DNA from: Eulemur rufifrons
Taxonomy: Eukaryota > Chordata > Mammalia > Primates > Lemuridae
Length of the DNA stretch: 64,000 bases
Assembly: GCF_041146395.1 (NCBI RefSeq)
Contig: NC_090996.1
Location: forward strand, 34,682,738 to 34,746,737
Reading direction: 5' to 3'
In this document: positions 12,790 through 64,000 of the stretch, one piece after another
Numbering within the stretch: position 1 is the first letter of the stretch
Layout: each line of letters starts with the position of its first letter
Notes under the pieces: generated by a model
Databases searched by the model: none
Seen by the model: only the letters and a program-made list of their open reading frames with translations
Told to the model about the DNA's origin: nothing
Made by a program: the position numbers and the translations under genes

Positions 12790-14385
12790 TTCTTAAATAC
12801 ACAATTTTATTTGCTATTTTCAGGGGAAACTTAGGCATTAAACTGTAAGCTGATAAAATACGGATACCTAAAAAAGTATAAAAGTATAAATATCCCCTTA
12901 GAATAAATTTTAGTGAATTAAGTCTTAATATCTTTAAATTAAAAAAACCACAAGCCTATCTATTATGTCAAAGTCCTAAACCAAACGTAAGCGGCGAGCA
13001 GGCCGCACCCCGGCGCTCCGCGGGGAGGACAGGCGGCCACACCTGCCCTGTGCAGAGGCTGTGAGGAACTGTTTAAGCCGAACATTTAACAACATACAAG
13101 ACACCTTACAAAAAGGAGGAGGTAAGTCCTAGGTGCTGGAGAACTTGGTGACTCAGGTTATTGGCAAGGAGAGGGGAAGAGGCCTGGGCAGGAAGTCTCC
13201 GGAAGCGTTTGACACTAGACGTTGTCAGAGCCTCTGACCTGCGCGCGGGCAGCCCCAGGGCGGTGTGCGCAGCTCCCTTGGGAGGCCGAGTCCAGGAGGC
13301 AAAGCGCTTGCTCGTTCGAGCCAGGTCCCGGCCTGACGCGTCCCCGCAGCCGGCAGAGGTCCGTGCTCCGGGCACGCGGGCAGCGGTGTCTAAAGGGGTC
13401 CTCGCAGGTGGCGGAGCCCAGGCAGGTTGTGGAAAGTCTCAAACATCCCAGAAATAGAAGACTGCATAGTTAGACAAAGAAAACGAGAGCTGGCGAGAGG
13501 CGTGTGTGACGCGCTGTAAACCTCCCGAACTGTCAGCACAACCCCGAGCTGCGGCTCCGGAAGCCGGTGCACAGGCCGCCGGCCCGACCTCCGTCCCAGG
13601 CGCTGCAAGGCACTGACGGGCACCGGCTCCCCCCAGCCAGGGTGGGAGGGCGAGCAATGCCACCACCTCCCGCCGGAGGGTGTCACGGGCCGGTCCACGT
13701 GGAGCAACACGCGTAGGCGTCTCTGGAGTATAGACACCCGGGAGACCACCCCCGCTTGAGAAAAGGGACACAAAGTTCTCTCGCCTGGAAAATACAAACG
13801 GAGAAGCCTCGACCGTCCGGCGGAGCAGCCCGGGCAGGCGCGGAGCCTGTTTCTGCAGGAGGCCGCAACGCACAGGAAGTAGTGACGACACAGAAGCCAC
13901 CGCTGGCAGGAGCTGCTGCCCAGGCTGAGAAACTGTCACATGAACACACCCTGACCGAGGACCAGGGCCTGGCACTGAGCGGGTGACCAGAGGACGCCCA
14001 GACCGGAGGCCGCGTGTGCCGGCCGTCAACGGGGCTGTTCACGTAGCACCAAGAACGCTGCCCTTGAAACGGTCTTCGGTGACCACACGGGCTCGCCGGA
14101 AGCATCCTGCCTCGGTCCCATGTGGCACTTGGAAAAATCAGAACGAGGCCCCCCAGAGGCAGCGCCCACTTGCCACGGCGCCTCCTCCCCGTGGGGACGC
14201 CTGGCCTTGGACAGCTGGGCCCGTCTCTCACCACCCACCTCAGAGGCAAAAAAGGATTCACACCCAGATCTCTAGGAAAATGATCAAAAGCAGGTTTCTT
14301 CTCACAGCCAAGCTTCCTGGACAAGGCGGTTCGTTGCATCTTGGGAAAAAGTAGTTCATTTCTTCAGCTGTCAATACTGTGTCCC
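12790..14385 (-). other. KCTD5: KCTD5 3' untranslated region
   Basis: The terminal exon continues about 1.6 kb past the TGA at 14386-14388 to a canonical AATAAA (minus strand, 12811-12806). The length agrees with the known human 3' UTR of about 1.5 kb. The stretch is GC-rich at 13000-14300 and turns AT-rich over the last 200 bases, as expected around a cleavage site. The exact cleavage point is estimated. Confidence 0.75.
12806..12811 (-). terminator. KCTD5: KCTD5 poly(A) signal
   Basis: TTTATT on the plus strand, i.e. AATAAA in the sense of KCTD5. It is the first canonical signal after the stop codon that fits the expected 3' UTR length. Cleavage is expected about 15-25 bases further left. 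Confidence 0.7.
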
Positions 14386-34835
<20,450 letters not shown>

Positions 34836-35184
34836 GATCCCAGCAAGCCCCGCCACAGCTCCCCTCTACCGGAAGCGTCCGGCCTTTAATACCGTCCCCT
34901 GAGTGCTGTCCCGCCCCCAGGTCCGCCCTCGTAAAGCGCCCGCCCGGCGTCACGCGGGCGGCGGAAGTTCCGGTCCGGAAAAGCGACCGGTCGTGCCCCC
35001 TTCCGGCCGGAGCGGGCTGCCTGTGGCCCCGGCGCCGACGCGGGAGGCTAGCGGCGGAGCGTGGCCTCGGGTTCGGCGGGGCTCGCCGGCCTCAGCTCGC
35101 AGGAGCGGCGCGTGGACGCCGATCCCGCTCCAGTCCGCGGTCAGAGGAAGAGGCACGCCAGCGAACGTCTACACCCTACATGCT

Positions 35185-35190
35185 TTTATT
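35185..35190 (-). terminator. PDPK1: PDPK1 distal poly(A) signal
   Basis: TTTATT on the plus strand, AATAAA in the sense of PDPK1. It lies at the edge between the AT-rich 3' UTR and the KCTD5 CpG island, so cleavage would fall about 270 bases upstream of the KCTD5 start region. Confidence 0.6.
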
Positions 35191-37224
35191 ACAAGACTAC
35201 CGAGCATACAAGGAAAATTCATCATCCGGTAACTACACCTGAAGCACAAATATTTGGGAAAAAAAAAAAAGAAACAGATTCATTAAATTATATGATTAAA
35301 TCATTGACCAAATAGAAAATTTATATAATAAAGCCAGAAAAAAAGTTGTAAAATATAGTTTACAGTAATTATTCACATTCAAGGCTGTACATCAATACAT
35401 ACAATACCGTGGCCCCGAACATGAATTCAATCCAAATAATTCATATATTAGAATTTAAATAACACAGACGGAACTAGAGGCCAACAATAGCCAGCAAATA
35501 ACCTTATATAAGAATAAAAATACAAAAGTGTATATCCTAATATCATTGCATTATTTGTTTTCATAAGTTTTCTCTTAATTTTTGTTTTGCCTGTACATCA
35601 CAGTTACAGCTACAGACCAGGTAGAGAATATTACACGTTCTAACTGACTGCCACCAATCTGAAAGACAGCTAACACCACACTATTGATTCATCCTATTTT
35701 ATGTTGTTAAGGAACAGCTACAGCAGCTCTAAATACTGTAACGTTTAATTTTGCCAACTTCCAAACTTACAGTAATAGAGGCTTTCACCAGCAAAATGAC
35801 CCCTCTATTAGTCACTCAGCCAGACGGTTAGACTAGGGTGGGTTACACAGCTATAAAAAAAAAAAAAAAAAAAAAGGTTTGCCTTTTGTAAAAAGTTCTC
35901 TGTACATAGTTTGGTGTTTCTTCATATTGAAGAAATGAGTTATGGGGAAAATTCAGGTATGCACGTAGGCTCATTTAGTTGCCTGCCCATCATGGCCATC
36001 TCAGCAGCAGATGAAACTGCTCTTTGCTTCCTCCCCGGATAGGTTCTCCACAGGCAGCCTGATTTACAACCCTGCAATCTTGGGCCAGAAGTGGGTGTCC
36101 CTCTGAGGCTCTGGAAGTGACTCCAGCCCTGATTCTAGGGCCTCTGTGGTGTATGCTGCCTAAGAAAGGGACACCCCCTGCCTTGAGTCATCATCGGTTC
36201 ATGTTAGGTTTGAAAAGAAACAAAATGGAAAAAAGCTATGGCGACATCTCCAAGAATAGTACCTTCACCATATTCTCACTGCAGCTACAGCCGCCGAAAA
36301 TCTCAGCAGTGAGCGATCTGGGTCTGTGGCCAGTCAGGGGAGGGGCCTCGGGGCGTCAGAGGGCAGGAGACCTAATACTGCACAATTCAACCATAATCTC
36401 TAGTAGAGTCAAGTAGCACTGAGCATGGCGCCTAGAAATATGTCTCATGCATGTTTCCCCTCAGAATCAATGGACCCCAACAAAAGTGGAGACATTAAGA
36501 ACGCAACCAAACTTGGGTGGTCTGGACTTGAAGACAACCAGGCAACCTACAACACTGTGGGACAGGGAGTGGGGAGGAGAAGGCCTTAAGTCCATACCAG
36601 CCAGGACGAGCACATTCTACAGTGAAAAGGCCTGGCCACCGTGCTCTTCTGAACCACTAAACCTTCTTACCGAGGTGGGGGAGTGGGAGAGGACAACAAA
36701 TACGCTTCTGTAAAATCCAATGATCTACACAGTTTCTTTTCCAAGTAGAGGTTTTGCTCTGCTACTGATTCCAAATGGCCTAATGTACTTTCTGAGTCTA
36801 TAAACTTAATTACAAATCACCCATTAAGCATGTGGCAAGGTCAGTTCAACACTTTATCTCTGCTGACTGTGCAGATGCAAATTCAGTACCATTGTGGACA
36901 CAAAGTACAAGATTCTGAAAATATCACCAAGCACTTGAAAGCCATAGCAGCAGGGATGAGGAGAACTAACATGCAGGCACAGCCAGATTCCTGCAACACA
37001 AATGAGGAAACTGGCTCTCGGAAAAACCTGTCACGAATGGACTGCAGTAATGACATCATTTCAGCATTTAAAAAAAGAGTGGTCTTATTCAAACATTCTT
37101 TGGAACACACAGCTTATCAGAAACTGGTTTGTTCAGAATCTGTAGGACACAGCTAAGGAAGTTCTGTTAATGGAACTCTGAGCATCTAAGCATCAGGTCA
37201 AGAGAGAAGAGAGTATATCTGTAA

Positions 37225-37670
37225 AATGAACAAACTCTTTGACCAAAAATACCACTTCTAGGCATCTAAGGGGGGAAAAAAGTCAGAGTCAAGAACCAAA
37301 GATTTATAAGGATATTCATCACAGCATCATTTAAATAGTGAAAAACCAGAAACCACGCAAATGTTTACAATAAGGAGATGGTCAGATAAATTATGATAAA
37401 ATTTACAACCATTAAACTCTACAATCATTAAAGACATGTTTTTCAATTACTCAAGATGTGGGAAAATGCTTTAAAAAAATCAAGTGAAAAAAGCTAGATG
37501 CAAAACAGTTTATGTTGTATGTTCCCAGTTTAGTTAAAAAAGCAAACAAACGGGGGCGGGGAGGGGGCAGGACACGGGAGACCAAAATGTTCACAGTGGT
37601 CTCCTCCAGGTGGGGAGCCTGTAACGGGTTTTTTCAGAAAATAAACGTTAGTTTGAAGAAAGTACAGAAT
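37225..37670 (+). mobile_element. Ancient L1M 3' fragment within the PDPK1 3' UTR
   Basis: The plus strand follows the L1M 3'-end pattern: a 'ccacttctaggcatct' phrase, 'aaagatttataaggatattcatcacagc', 'ggtcagataaattatg', 'gtgaaaaaagctagatgcaaaacag' and 'aaatgttcacagtggtc' (phrases separated here). It is antisense to PDPK1. It is strongly diverged, so probably shared among placental mammals. Confidence 0.7.
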
Positions 37671-40666
37671 CACCCACAGCCCCTGTACAGGTACCCTGGG
37701 TGTCTGAGCCATGGGCCTGTCCCTGCAATTCCTCTGGGCATGGGCCACAAATACCACAGCATGTCCTAAGGGGGCTGGAGTCGGCCACGTTTCCTCAGCT
37801 GTGGCATGTCATGAGCTGGCCTCCTCAAAGCAAATTTTTAACAGGCCTCCAACAAGTTAAGATTCCAAATGGTAGCCACGCTGTGCTGCCACTCACTGGG
37901 GTGGAGAGGCTTAGTGTTCCATTCGGGGACTGCTCACTGTCCTAGCCACTGCCACAGGAGGGGAGAAAACAACCCCTTGATACCTGGCTTCCTCTGTGTC
38001 CCCAGGGAAAAGCAAGATGCAGTGGGCTGTCTGAGTTGACAGTGACCACAGCCTCCTGGTGGCATCCTCCCCTCTGAACCAAGAGGACACGTAGAGTGTG
38101 GTCTCAGCACTTATATTTACCCTTGCCCACTCTTAGTAACCGACACATGGCTCTTTGGATCTATTAAACAACAGGGCACTAATTTTCTCACCTTGGATAA
38201 ATCAACAATTATATTCCCATGTACGTATGTCTATGGATGTAGACTGTCACCCACGTCCCACCTTAGAACGTAAGGCACCTGGCATGCCAGGTGATGGCTC
38301 TGAGGATGGGATGGATAAAACTTCAGTTGATACGAGTGAGTACAGGTAAGAAAAGAATATGCATGGGCCTTTAAAAATTAAAGGCAAGGAAAAAAGGGAC
38401 TCAGTGAGGAAAAAGGTGACCCACGAGAAGGGCTCGACTGGCATCAGCTTAGGCAGGGCAGATGTTTCAGCTGTCAGCTGCGAGCGCCAGCTTTGAACCC
38501 CTAGTTCTGTGGTTTTGGAGGTTAAGACGGAGCTTGTCAGTGAAGCCCAGGAGGTAGTGGCGCTATTCAGAGGGAAGAATGCAACGGAAGATTCTCCCCC
38601 AGCAGCCCAGCCAAGTGCTCTTATTAAAGCTGAGTCTCAGCTCTGCTTGTTTCCCTGTAACTAGATGCCCAGGAAAGACGTCTTTCCTGCATCTGTGTTT
38701 GCAGTCAGGAGAGTTAGGAAGCAGCTCCTACACACACAGACACAGGACGTTCTGAGAAGGGTAAAATAACTGATGAAGGGGGGTAAGCTTGAACACAAAT
38801 TCCTGAAAGAAACAGCCAAGTGAGACCCACCTGACACAGGTAAGCCTTTTCAAAAGCTAACAGGAAGAGAGGGCTCAGCCTCTGGCTACAGGCCCAGGGC
38901 GTCCTGCTCCCTGCAACGCCGGAGCTGCACCCTACTCATAGTCACTGGGGCTCCCTCACTGCCCCAGCATGACAGAACACCCCACATCTGCACTCCCCTA
39001 TTTGAGAGGAGCCACTCTTACCATTACTCTCAATTTGGACCTGGCACACAGCGTGACTGATGGGTCATATGAGGTGGAGGACAAGGGGACAGGAAGGGTT
39101 ACGGGAACCTTTTCTGGGTGGGCCTTTTGCTGGTGCCTTTGTGAAAGTCTATAGAAATGGCAAAGCTGTTCATCCCCAGGCACATTCGAGTCAGAGGCAT
39201 GTCTGTGAGCAGACTGCAGAGGCAGCAACGCCTGCCTCTCCCCCGCGAGACTGTCGGCTGCCCCACCGGGAACAGGATAGCCCAGCCCTGCCAGGCCTCA
39301 GCAGCTCTCTCCACCTGGGGAGTAGCAAGGCAACACACTGATGCGTTCGGACTGTACTACACAGCAGCGCACCACCACCAACGCATCGAAGGGAAGCAGA
39401 GGAAACCAGACCAGGCAAGCCCAGGGTAAGTGCACTATTCTCACCTTCCACGCAGCGCCAACAGGCAAAGTCCACTCTTTATGGGACTAGGTGACTCAGC
39501 AATGTAAGGAGGCTTTTAGGTTTTCAACGAAGAGATATAAAAACTCGGCTCTGAGAAATGTTTAACCATAATATAAAAAGGGTGCATGTGACACTGGGCA
39601 CCTGCACTCAGCTGCTGTCTGCAGGAGACTGAAACACCTGGTCTGTTAATCCCAGCATTCTCTCTCAGACCCTACTCCACCCATCAGGGAGGCCTGCACA
39701 CTTAAACCTTTCAAGAGACTCTTGGAAGGGCCCGGGCCTCATTCCTCCCCGTGGAGGCCAACAGGCCCAATCTGCTCTGGCTGAATTCTCCAAGGCACCT
39801 CCTGGCCTCACCTGGGCCTCGGGGCAGGACTCTGTCTTCCCTGCAATGACCCTGGGGGTGCTAATCAGGCTCACTTCTGCTGCCGCCCCCTCCCGGGCAT
39901 GGGCTCAGCTTCCAGCCCCAGAGACCAACAAGCTTCAGTGGAACCAGGAAGCCGAGCCCTCGGGTGGCACCCCTGCCCATGTCACTCCACGCCCTCCTGC
40001 TTCTCACTGCATGGAGTCTGCCTGCAAATGGCAGAGACCACAGAAATCCTGCCACCAGAGCCATGCCAGAGACACACAAGGGGCCCAGCTGCACCTAAGG
40101 GCCATCAACAGGGACGCAAGAAAGAGGGCACACGCACAGAAGCCAAGAACCCTCCAGCACAGGGCTGGTGGCCACCCCAGTGAAACTACAGAAGCTCCCT
40201 CCCTGGAGAAGGGTTCCATGATCATGTGTCAGGAAGGGGGAAGAGCCAAGACACACCCGGTCCCCTCGACCAGGGCAGGGCCAGCACGGGGCGGGAGGGC
40301 ACAGCACACGATTCTGACTGATGCTAGGAGAAGCCGGTAACGCCACGTCTGTCCACTAGTCTGGGCGGGAACTGGGCTGACGTGCACGGAGCTGGGTCCC
40401 CACAGCGACAAGGGCGCGTGGAAGCCTCCACGGAGCACAGAGAGCAAGCAAAGCAACCCTGAATTCCTGTTTGTTATTGGTTTTGTTCTTTGTGTGGTTG
40501 GGTATTTTTTTTCTTCTTTTCTTTTAAATAAAAAAGCTGCAAGGTTTCCGCCTTCTGCGTTCCCCTTGAGATGGCTGGCAGGTGGTCTGGAAGCGTCCCG
40601 GATGGCGGCCGAGCCGCGCTGGGGCAGGTGTCCTGGCAGCGAAGGGCAGCCCGGCCACAGGCCACG

Positions 40667-59468
<18,802 letters not shown>

Positions 59469-60539
59469 CTGGCTGAGAAGAGGGAGAGAGAAAAAAGGTC
59501 ACGCTCTGACAGGCACTCGTTTGATAATCATGGCAGCCACACAGGCGGTGTCTGTGCATCAGGACATTATGGCTTAAGTGTGGGTAGCCTGGGGATCTTT
59601 TGCAGGGCAGTGCTGGTCGCCTGTAGCGGACTGACCACTCCCAGGAGCGAGGCTTGTCCAGGGTACCCCCGGGCTGGCTCAAAGGTGACCTGCTCGGCAA
59701 CACCCGCCTCACCCCTACAACACTGTGCCCCTCTCCTCTCTGGCACTCCCATGACACACCACTGGAGAACCTGTTCGGCACACTTGTCTGCCATTCTGCC
59801 AGCAGCACCCCACCAGGGGACCTGAAGGCAAGGGGTCCTGTTTCACTCACTGCTGGCCCCGTGGTGCCCGAATGCACTCCCAGACACATGGCAGGCACAC
59901 AGGAAACAGCTCCGGGCCAGGGACAGCCCTACTCTCAGTCACAAACAGCTGGAAAGTCAAGGGGCCACAGGAGAACGAGACTCAGGCCTCATCCAGGGAC
60001 CCTCCTCCACATTCTGCCACTTCTAGTACTGGCCTGTGCTGCACAAGGTCACCAAGTTCACTTGCAGACGTAAGGTGGGTACCAAGACCCCTGGGATCCA
60101 CTCATCACAGAGATGACACCCATCACCCAGTGGCCCTTAAGCACCGAGAGGACTTCTCAGCAGCCGTGGCCCGACAGACAGCACCGCAACCCCAGCCGGC
60201 CAGCTCCCACTGCTCAGGGGCTGGACGGGGCTCGGGCCACCACAGAGAACAGCCGCTGTCTGCACTTGTCCTGCCAGCAGGCAGGTTCTGAGCTGCCCCT
60301 GACCCGGCCCCTGGGGCCAGGCCAAGGGAGGCTCACAGATCCAGCTCTGTAAATGGTTCCTTCAGTAAATGACTTCCACATAAAGACTTCATGGCTGCAT
60401 TTGTGTCCTGCCAGGACCCTGAGTAATACTGCCAAAAACACAGAGGAGATTTCTGGGAAAAAAACAAACAAACAAACAAAAACCAACCAAACCAAGAGCC
60501 AAAAACAAACAAAGCTATTTAACCACCCAACTAACCAAA

Positions 60540-60770
60540 GAAACGCAAATTAAAACATGATAGCCTATCAAATCAGCAAGAGAAAAAAGAATACAAATAC
60601 AGTGTTGGCAAGAATTTGGGGAGCAGGTGCAACATTGCTGGTGGGGCTACATGATAGTGTAAGTTTGGGGGACAACTTTTTAATAAGCAACAAAAGTCAT
60701 AAAGGAAGGACCTCCTGTCCCCAACACAGCAAATCCACTTCTAGCACCTGATCCTAAAGGATGGAACAGG
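60540..60770 (+). mobile_element. L1M ORF2 3' fragment
   Basis: Reads 'gaaacgcaaattaaaacatg', 'gtgttggcaagaatttgggg', 'acattgctggtggggct' and 'gcaaatccacttctagc', the recognisable order of the L1 ORF2 C-terminal coding sequence, with many changes. A 7SL monomer follows at once. Confidence 0.7.
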
Positions 60771-60890
60771 GCCCGGCACGCCCCAGCTACTCGGGAGGCT
60801 GAAGTGGGAGGATCCTTGAGCCCAGGAGTTAAGGCTGTAGTGAGCTACAATGGTGTCACTGCACTCCAGCCTGGGTGACAGACTTAAAAA
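60771..60890 (+). mobile_element. 7SL-derived right-monomer (FRAM-like)
   Basis: 'cccagctactcgggagg' to 'ctccagcctgggtgacag' forms one Alu-like monomer with a short A tail, apparently inserted into or next to the L1M piece. Confidence 0.75.
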
Positions 60891-61369
60891 AGTCAAGGGC
60901 CGTAGCCACTGGTGGAGACAGGGATGTCACTGGATACTTTACTTACTTATTCAGTGTTTTCAATCTTTACTACAATTATGTTACTCTGGTGATTTCTACT
61001 TTTTTAAAATGTTAAGTTCTAAAAAATACGTTTTCATATGGAAGGACAGATATTATGCATAATTAAATAATTCACACTATCAAACAGTACACAGAGCTGC
61101 TGGTGTTTTTAAATAGCTACATGTGCCCCCCAGCTATTCTGCCCCACACTGCCCTCCCACCCACCTCACCTCCTGGCTCCTCGAGGTCCTCCGAGCCTGC
61201 CCTCCTTTCCTCAGTGTCCCCTGCCCTTGCTTCCTTTGCCTGCCTTCCCAAAGGTGGGACTCCAAGCCCCTGCGAATATGCAAAGTCACCCCCTTGAAAA
61301 AGGACCTCTCATTAGTTAACCTAGTGATAGGATGGAGTGTGGAGAAGATGATGTCCTGAGAATCATTTT

Positions 61370-61740
61370 CTAAATGCATTAAATACACAGGACTACAAAG
61401 GCAAGTGATTATAATGAAATTTAAGTGTCAAAATAGTAATAGATTTTATAGTAACACATGATTTGCTTTAATGCATTAAATAACAAGATTTAGCAAGTCT
61501 AATTACACAGCAATTCTGCAGTAGTGGTGAGTGTAACAGGTATGCCGCCACTACTGTAATGTGACAACTGTTACTAGGACATGAACATATCTGTGCTTTC
61601 TCCTGGCAACAGAGACATTTGTTGCCTACATTCATAATAGAAAGAAATGTTAAACTTTACCGGAAGGTCAGTGAAAATGAGTAATGTCCTCCTATCCAGC
61701 TTCATGGATGCCCTGACTTTCATCTGCGACACCCAGGTTA
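61370..61740. other. AT-rich unassigned segment with a 9-bp hairpin
   Basis: No known repeat recognised. It contains CAGTAGTGG at 61519-61527 and its exact reverse complement CCACTACTG at 61548-61556, plus the palindrome TTAATGCATTAA near 61470-61483. It might be an old DNA-transposon remnant or a conserved non-coding element. Confidence 0.3.
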
Positions 61741-62189
61741 AGAGCCCCAGATAGTGTGTTAGAAAACCACAGAGAACCTAGTTACTGCCCTCTGGAAGCC
61801 CAGAGATTAGCCACAGACCCAACTTCTCCAGCTCCTGGAAACTCAGGCACAGAACTGACTGTTGGCTGCTGCTGCCTCTTCCACACCACCGATCCACTCG
61901 CGGTACCCACACAAGTCGGGGCAAAGGAGAAGGCTCTCAGGCTGGGTTGTCTCCACCCTCAAAGTGGTTCAAAGAAACTGTGCCACATCCTGGACTGCGG
62001 CCACTCTGGGTGCCACAGATCTGCCAGTCAGACTCAGAGAAGCCAGTGGGGGGGGGAGGACCTGAAGAAGTGACTCTCAGCTCAGAACACACCCACACTC
62101 TCTTCAAAGCCAAGGCTGCAGGCTGCCACCTTATCCACAGATCTACACCTGAAGCACAGAAAAAAAAGCACAAAATGCGACTACCCCTC

Positions 62190-63085
62190 GGACGAAAGAC
62201 TAGCAAACCAAGTGCAGCAACATACAGAACGGATTAGGCACTACGATCAAGTGTGTGAGTGCAAGGTCAGTTCAACATACAAAAAAAATCAACGCACTAC
62301 ATCATATCATCAGAATAAAGAACCAAAAAAACCCCCATATGGTCATCTCAATAGAAGCAGAAAAAGCATTTGACAAAAATTCAACACCTCCTCATAATAA
62401 AAATATTTAATGAACTAGGCGTAGCTGGGAACACCCTGGGGTAGGTAAAGGGCACGTACAAAAACCCACGGCAGTCATCGTGCAATATGATGAACGGCTG
62501 AAAGCTTTCCCCCCAACACAGGAACAAGACAATGACACCCACCCTCGCCACACCTAGTTGACACTGTAATAGAGGTCTTAGCCAGAGCAATCAGGCAAGA
62601 AAAGGCATCCAGATTAGACAGAAAGAAATAGAACCAGTTCTAATCACAGATGACATGATCCCATATGTATTACAGAAAGTCCACTAAGAAACTATTGCAA
62701 CTGATTAAAGAGTTCAGCGAGGGTACAGGACACAGCTTAGTATACAAAAATCAACTGTGTTTCTATACACTTGTCATGAACAATCTGAAAATAAAATTAA
62801 GAAAACAATTCTATTTACAATAGTATTCAAAAATAAAATACTTAGGAATAAATTTAACAAAAGTACAAAGCTTCCTGTATCCTAAAAACTACAACATTTT
62901 TTTTGTTTCTGTCTGAGTAGAGATCGTTCCATTGCATACATTTTTGAAGAAATTACAAAAGATCTAAATAAATGGAAAGACAGCTCATGGTGATGATCAG
63001 AAAACTTAACATTGGCTAAGATGGTGATACTCTCTAAACTGATCTCATCTGCAGACTCAATGCAGTCCCTACACCCCCAGCAGGC
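62190..63085 (+). mobile_element. L1 ORF2 fragment (reverse-transcriptase region)
   Basis: Diverged L1 in sense on the plus strand: 'gactagcaaaccaagtgc', 'ttcaacatacaaaaa', 'ggtcatctcaatagaagc', 'gaaaaagcatttgacaaa', 'agccagagcaatcaggc' and 'gactcaatgcagtccct' follow the RT-domain order. Frameshifts and stops break the coding frame. Confidence 0.88.
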
Positions 63086-63087
63086 TT

Positions 63088-64000
63088 CCACTGAGAGCCA
63101 CCTTTCCAAGGTTCGTCCCCATTGCAGCCTGCGTCACCTCCTTCCTCCTTATGGTTGAGTAATATTCCATCGTACAGGCAGACCATAATGCGCTTAACCA
63201 TTCGTCTGCTGGTGACATGTGGGTTGTTTCCACATTTTGGCTACTGTGAATAATGCTATGAACATTCTAATACAAGTTTTTATTTGAATACATGTTTTCA
63301 TTTCTTTCGGGTACATACCTAGGAGTGCAACTGCTGGGTCACATGGTAATTGTATTTCCTTCTGAGGAGCTGCCAGACTTTTCCAAAGTGGCTGTACCAT
63401 TTGACATTCCCACCCACAGCGTAACGTGGATTCCAATTTCTCCACATCCTTGCTAACACCTGTTATTATCTGTCTAAAATTTTGATTACAGCCATCCAGT
63501 GGGTGTGAAATGGTATCTCACTGTGGTTTTGATTTGCATTTCCCTGATGACTAACAATGCTGAGTAACTTTTCATGTGCTTATTGGCCATTTGTACATCT
63601 CTTCTTTGAAGAGATGTCTACCCAGGCCCTTTCCCCAGTTTTACTTTTTATTTTTTTAATTACTGAGTTGCAAGAGCTCCTTATATTCTGGATAGAAGTC
63701 CCTTATCAGATAGATAATTTTCCTTTTCAGTGGGTTGTCTTTTCACCTTCTTGATGCTATCCCTTGCTGTACAAAAGTTCTTAAACTCATAGTCTAACTT
63801 ACCTTTTTCTTTCATTGCTTGTCCTTTTGGTATTATATCTAAGAAACCACTGCCTAACCTAAGGTCACAAACATTGACTCTTATACTTTCTTCTAAATGT
63901 TGTAGTTGTCACTCTCACATTCAGATCTCTAATGCATTCTGGGTTAACTTCTGTGTATGGTGTGAGGTAGGGGTAATAATTTTTTAATGCATTAATCATC
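63088..64000 (-). mobile_element. L1 ORF2 C-terminal fragment, inverted
   Basis: The plus strand reads the complement of the L1 3' ORF2 region: 'gagtaatattccatcg', 'ggctactgtgaataatgc', 'gggtacatacctaggag', 'ggttttgatttgcattt' and 'gggttaacttctgtg'. It therefore points opposite to the neighbouring L1 piece and continues beyond the window. Confidence 0.88.

Larger units (their letters stand above)
35170..40666 (-). other. PDPK1: PDPK1 3' untranslated region
   Basis: From the stop codon at 40667-40669 the terminal exon can continue about 5.5 kb to an AATAAA at 35190-35185, in line with the long PDPK1 mRNA (over 7 kb in human). The distal 800 bases are AT-rich, with a run of about 21 A (plus strand) near 35854. 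An L1M fragment is embedded at 37225-37670. No intervening splice site or gene is recognised; extent is inferred from the poly(A) signal and known mRNA length. Confidence 0.65.
59469..64000 (-). other. PDPK1: PDPK1 intron, continuing past the window
   Basis: The exons for residues 1-238 should lie further right. I looked for the HRDLKPEN and DFG segments in this stretch and did not see them. 59470-60450 is GC-rich unique sequence; 60460-60520 is an (AAAC)-type simple repeat; then L1 pieces and a 7SL monomer follow. Confidence 0.65.

Noticed and set aside
34836..34856. In-frame N-terminal extension of KCTD5
   Set aside because: The upstream codon is GTG, not ATG; the ATG at 34835 matches the human N-terminus.
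61620..61735. Possible PDPK1 upstream exon
   Set aside because: Minus-strand translation gives a short TFTDLP-like frame without the kinase motifs or splice sites expected for residues before 239.
62238..63085. Possible active L1
   Set aside because: Only a fragment of ORF2 with frame breaks, no 5' UTR, ORF1 or 3' tail.

Overview
This window is nuclear DNA from a mammal, almost certainly a strepsirrhine primate (lemur/galago group). It carries many Alu short interspersed repeats. Most have the derived middle linker (a 'TTATATGGACAGCTAAAA'-like stretch between the arms) and the 'GGCTGACGCCACGGCACTC' right arm that I associate with strepsirrhine Alus. The two protein-coding genes are clearly primate orthologs.

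Both genes lie on the minus strand, head to tail. PDPK1 (3-phosphoinositide-dependent kinase 1) occupies the right part. Its last eight coding exons (40667-59468) encode residues 239-556: activation loop, C-lobe, linker and PH domain. The upstream exons lie beyond base 64000. A long 3' UTR runs to a poly(A) signal at 35185-35190. About 300 bases further on is the CpG-rich promoter of KCTD5, a BTB-domain adaptor of CUL3 ubiquitin ligases. All six KCTD5 coding exons (34835 down to 14386) are present and join without a break to a 234-residue protein. Its 3' UTR ends near 12790.

Left part: 456-8820 is a full-structure endogenous retrovirus in minus orientation. It has two LTRs of about 596 bases in direct orientation, a primer-binding-site-like sequence and a polypurine tract. 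Four Alus have inserted into it, and no intact viral gene is visible. The 3.6 kb between this provirus and the KCTD5 3' end is GC-rich with no gene I recognise.

Introns hold nine strepsirrhine-type or older dimeric Alus, several 7SL monomers, ancient L1M pieces, a MIR, a 343-base Tigger/MER8-like DNA element with TA duplications, a frameshifted fossil of a hAT transposase (46140-47320), and a four-unit CA-bearing minisatellite. The right edge has two L1 segments in opposite orientation meeting near 63085.

Functionally the two genes are separate: PDPK1 activates AGC kinases downstream of PI3K, and KCTD5 directs ubiquitination, including of G-protein beta-gamma, which tempers AKT signalling. 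I found no operon-like or defence-type system and no CRISPR, tRNA or rRNA gene. The most interesting features are the tight PDPK1-KCTD5 junction, the lineage-specific provirus next to KCTD5, and the hAT fossil.
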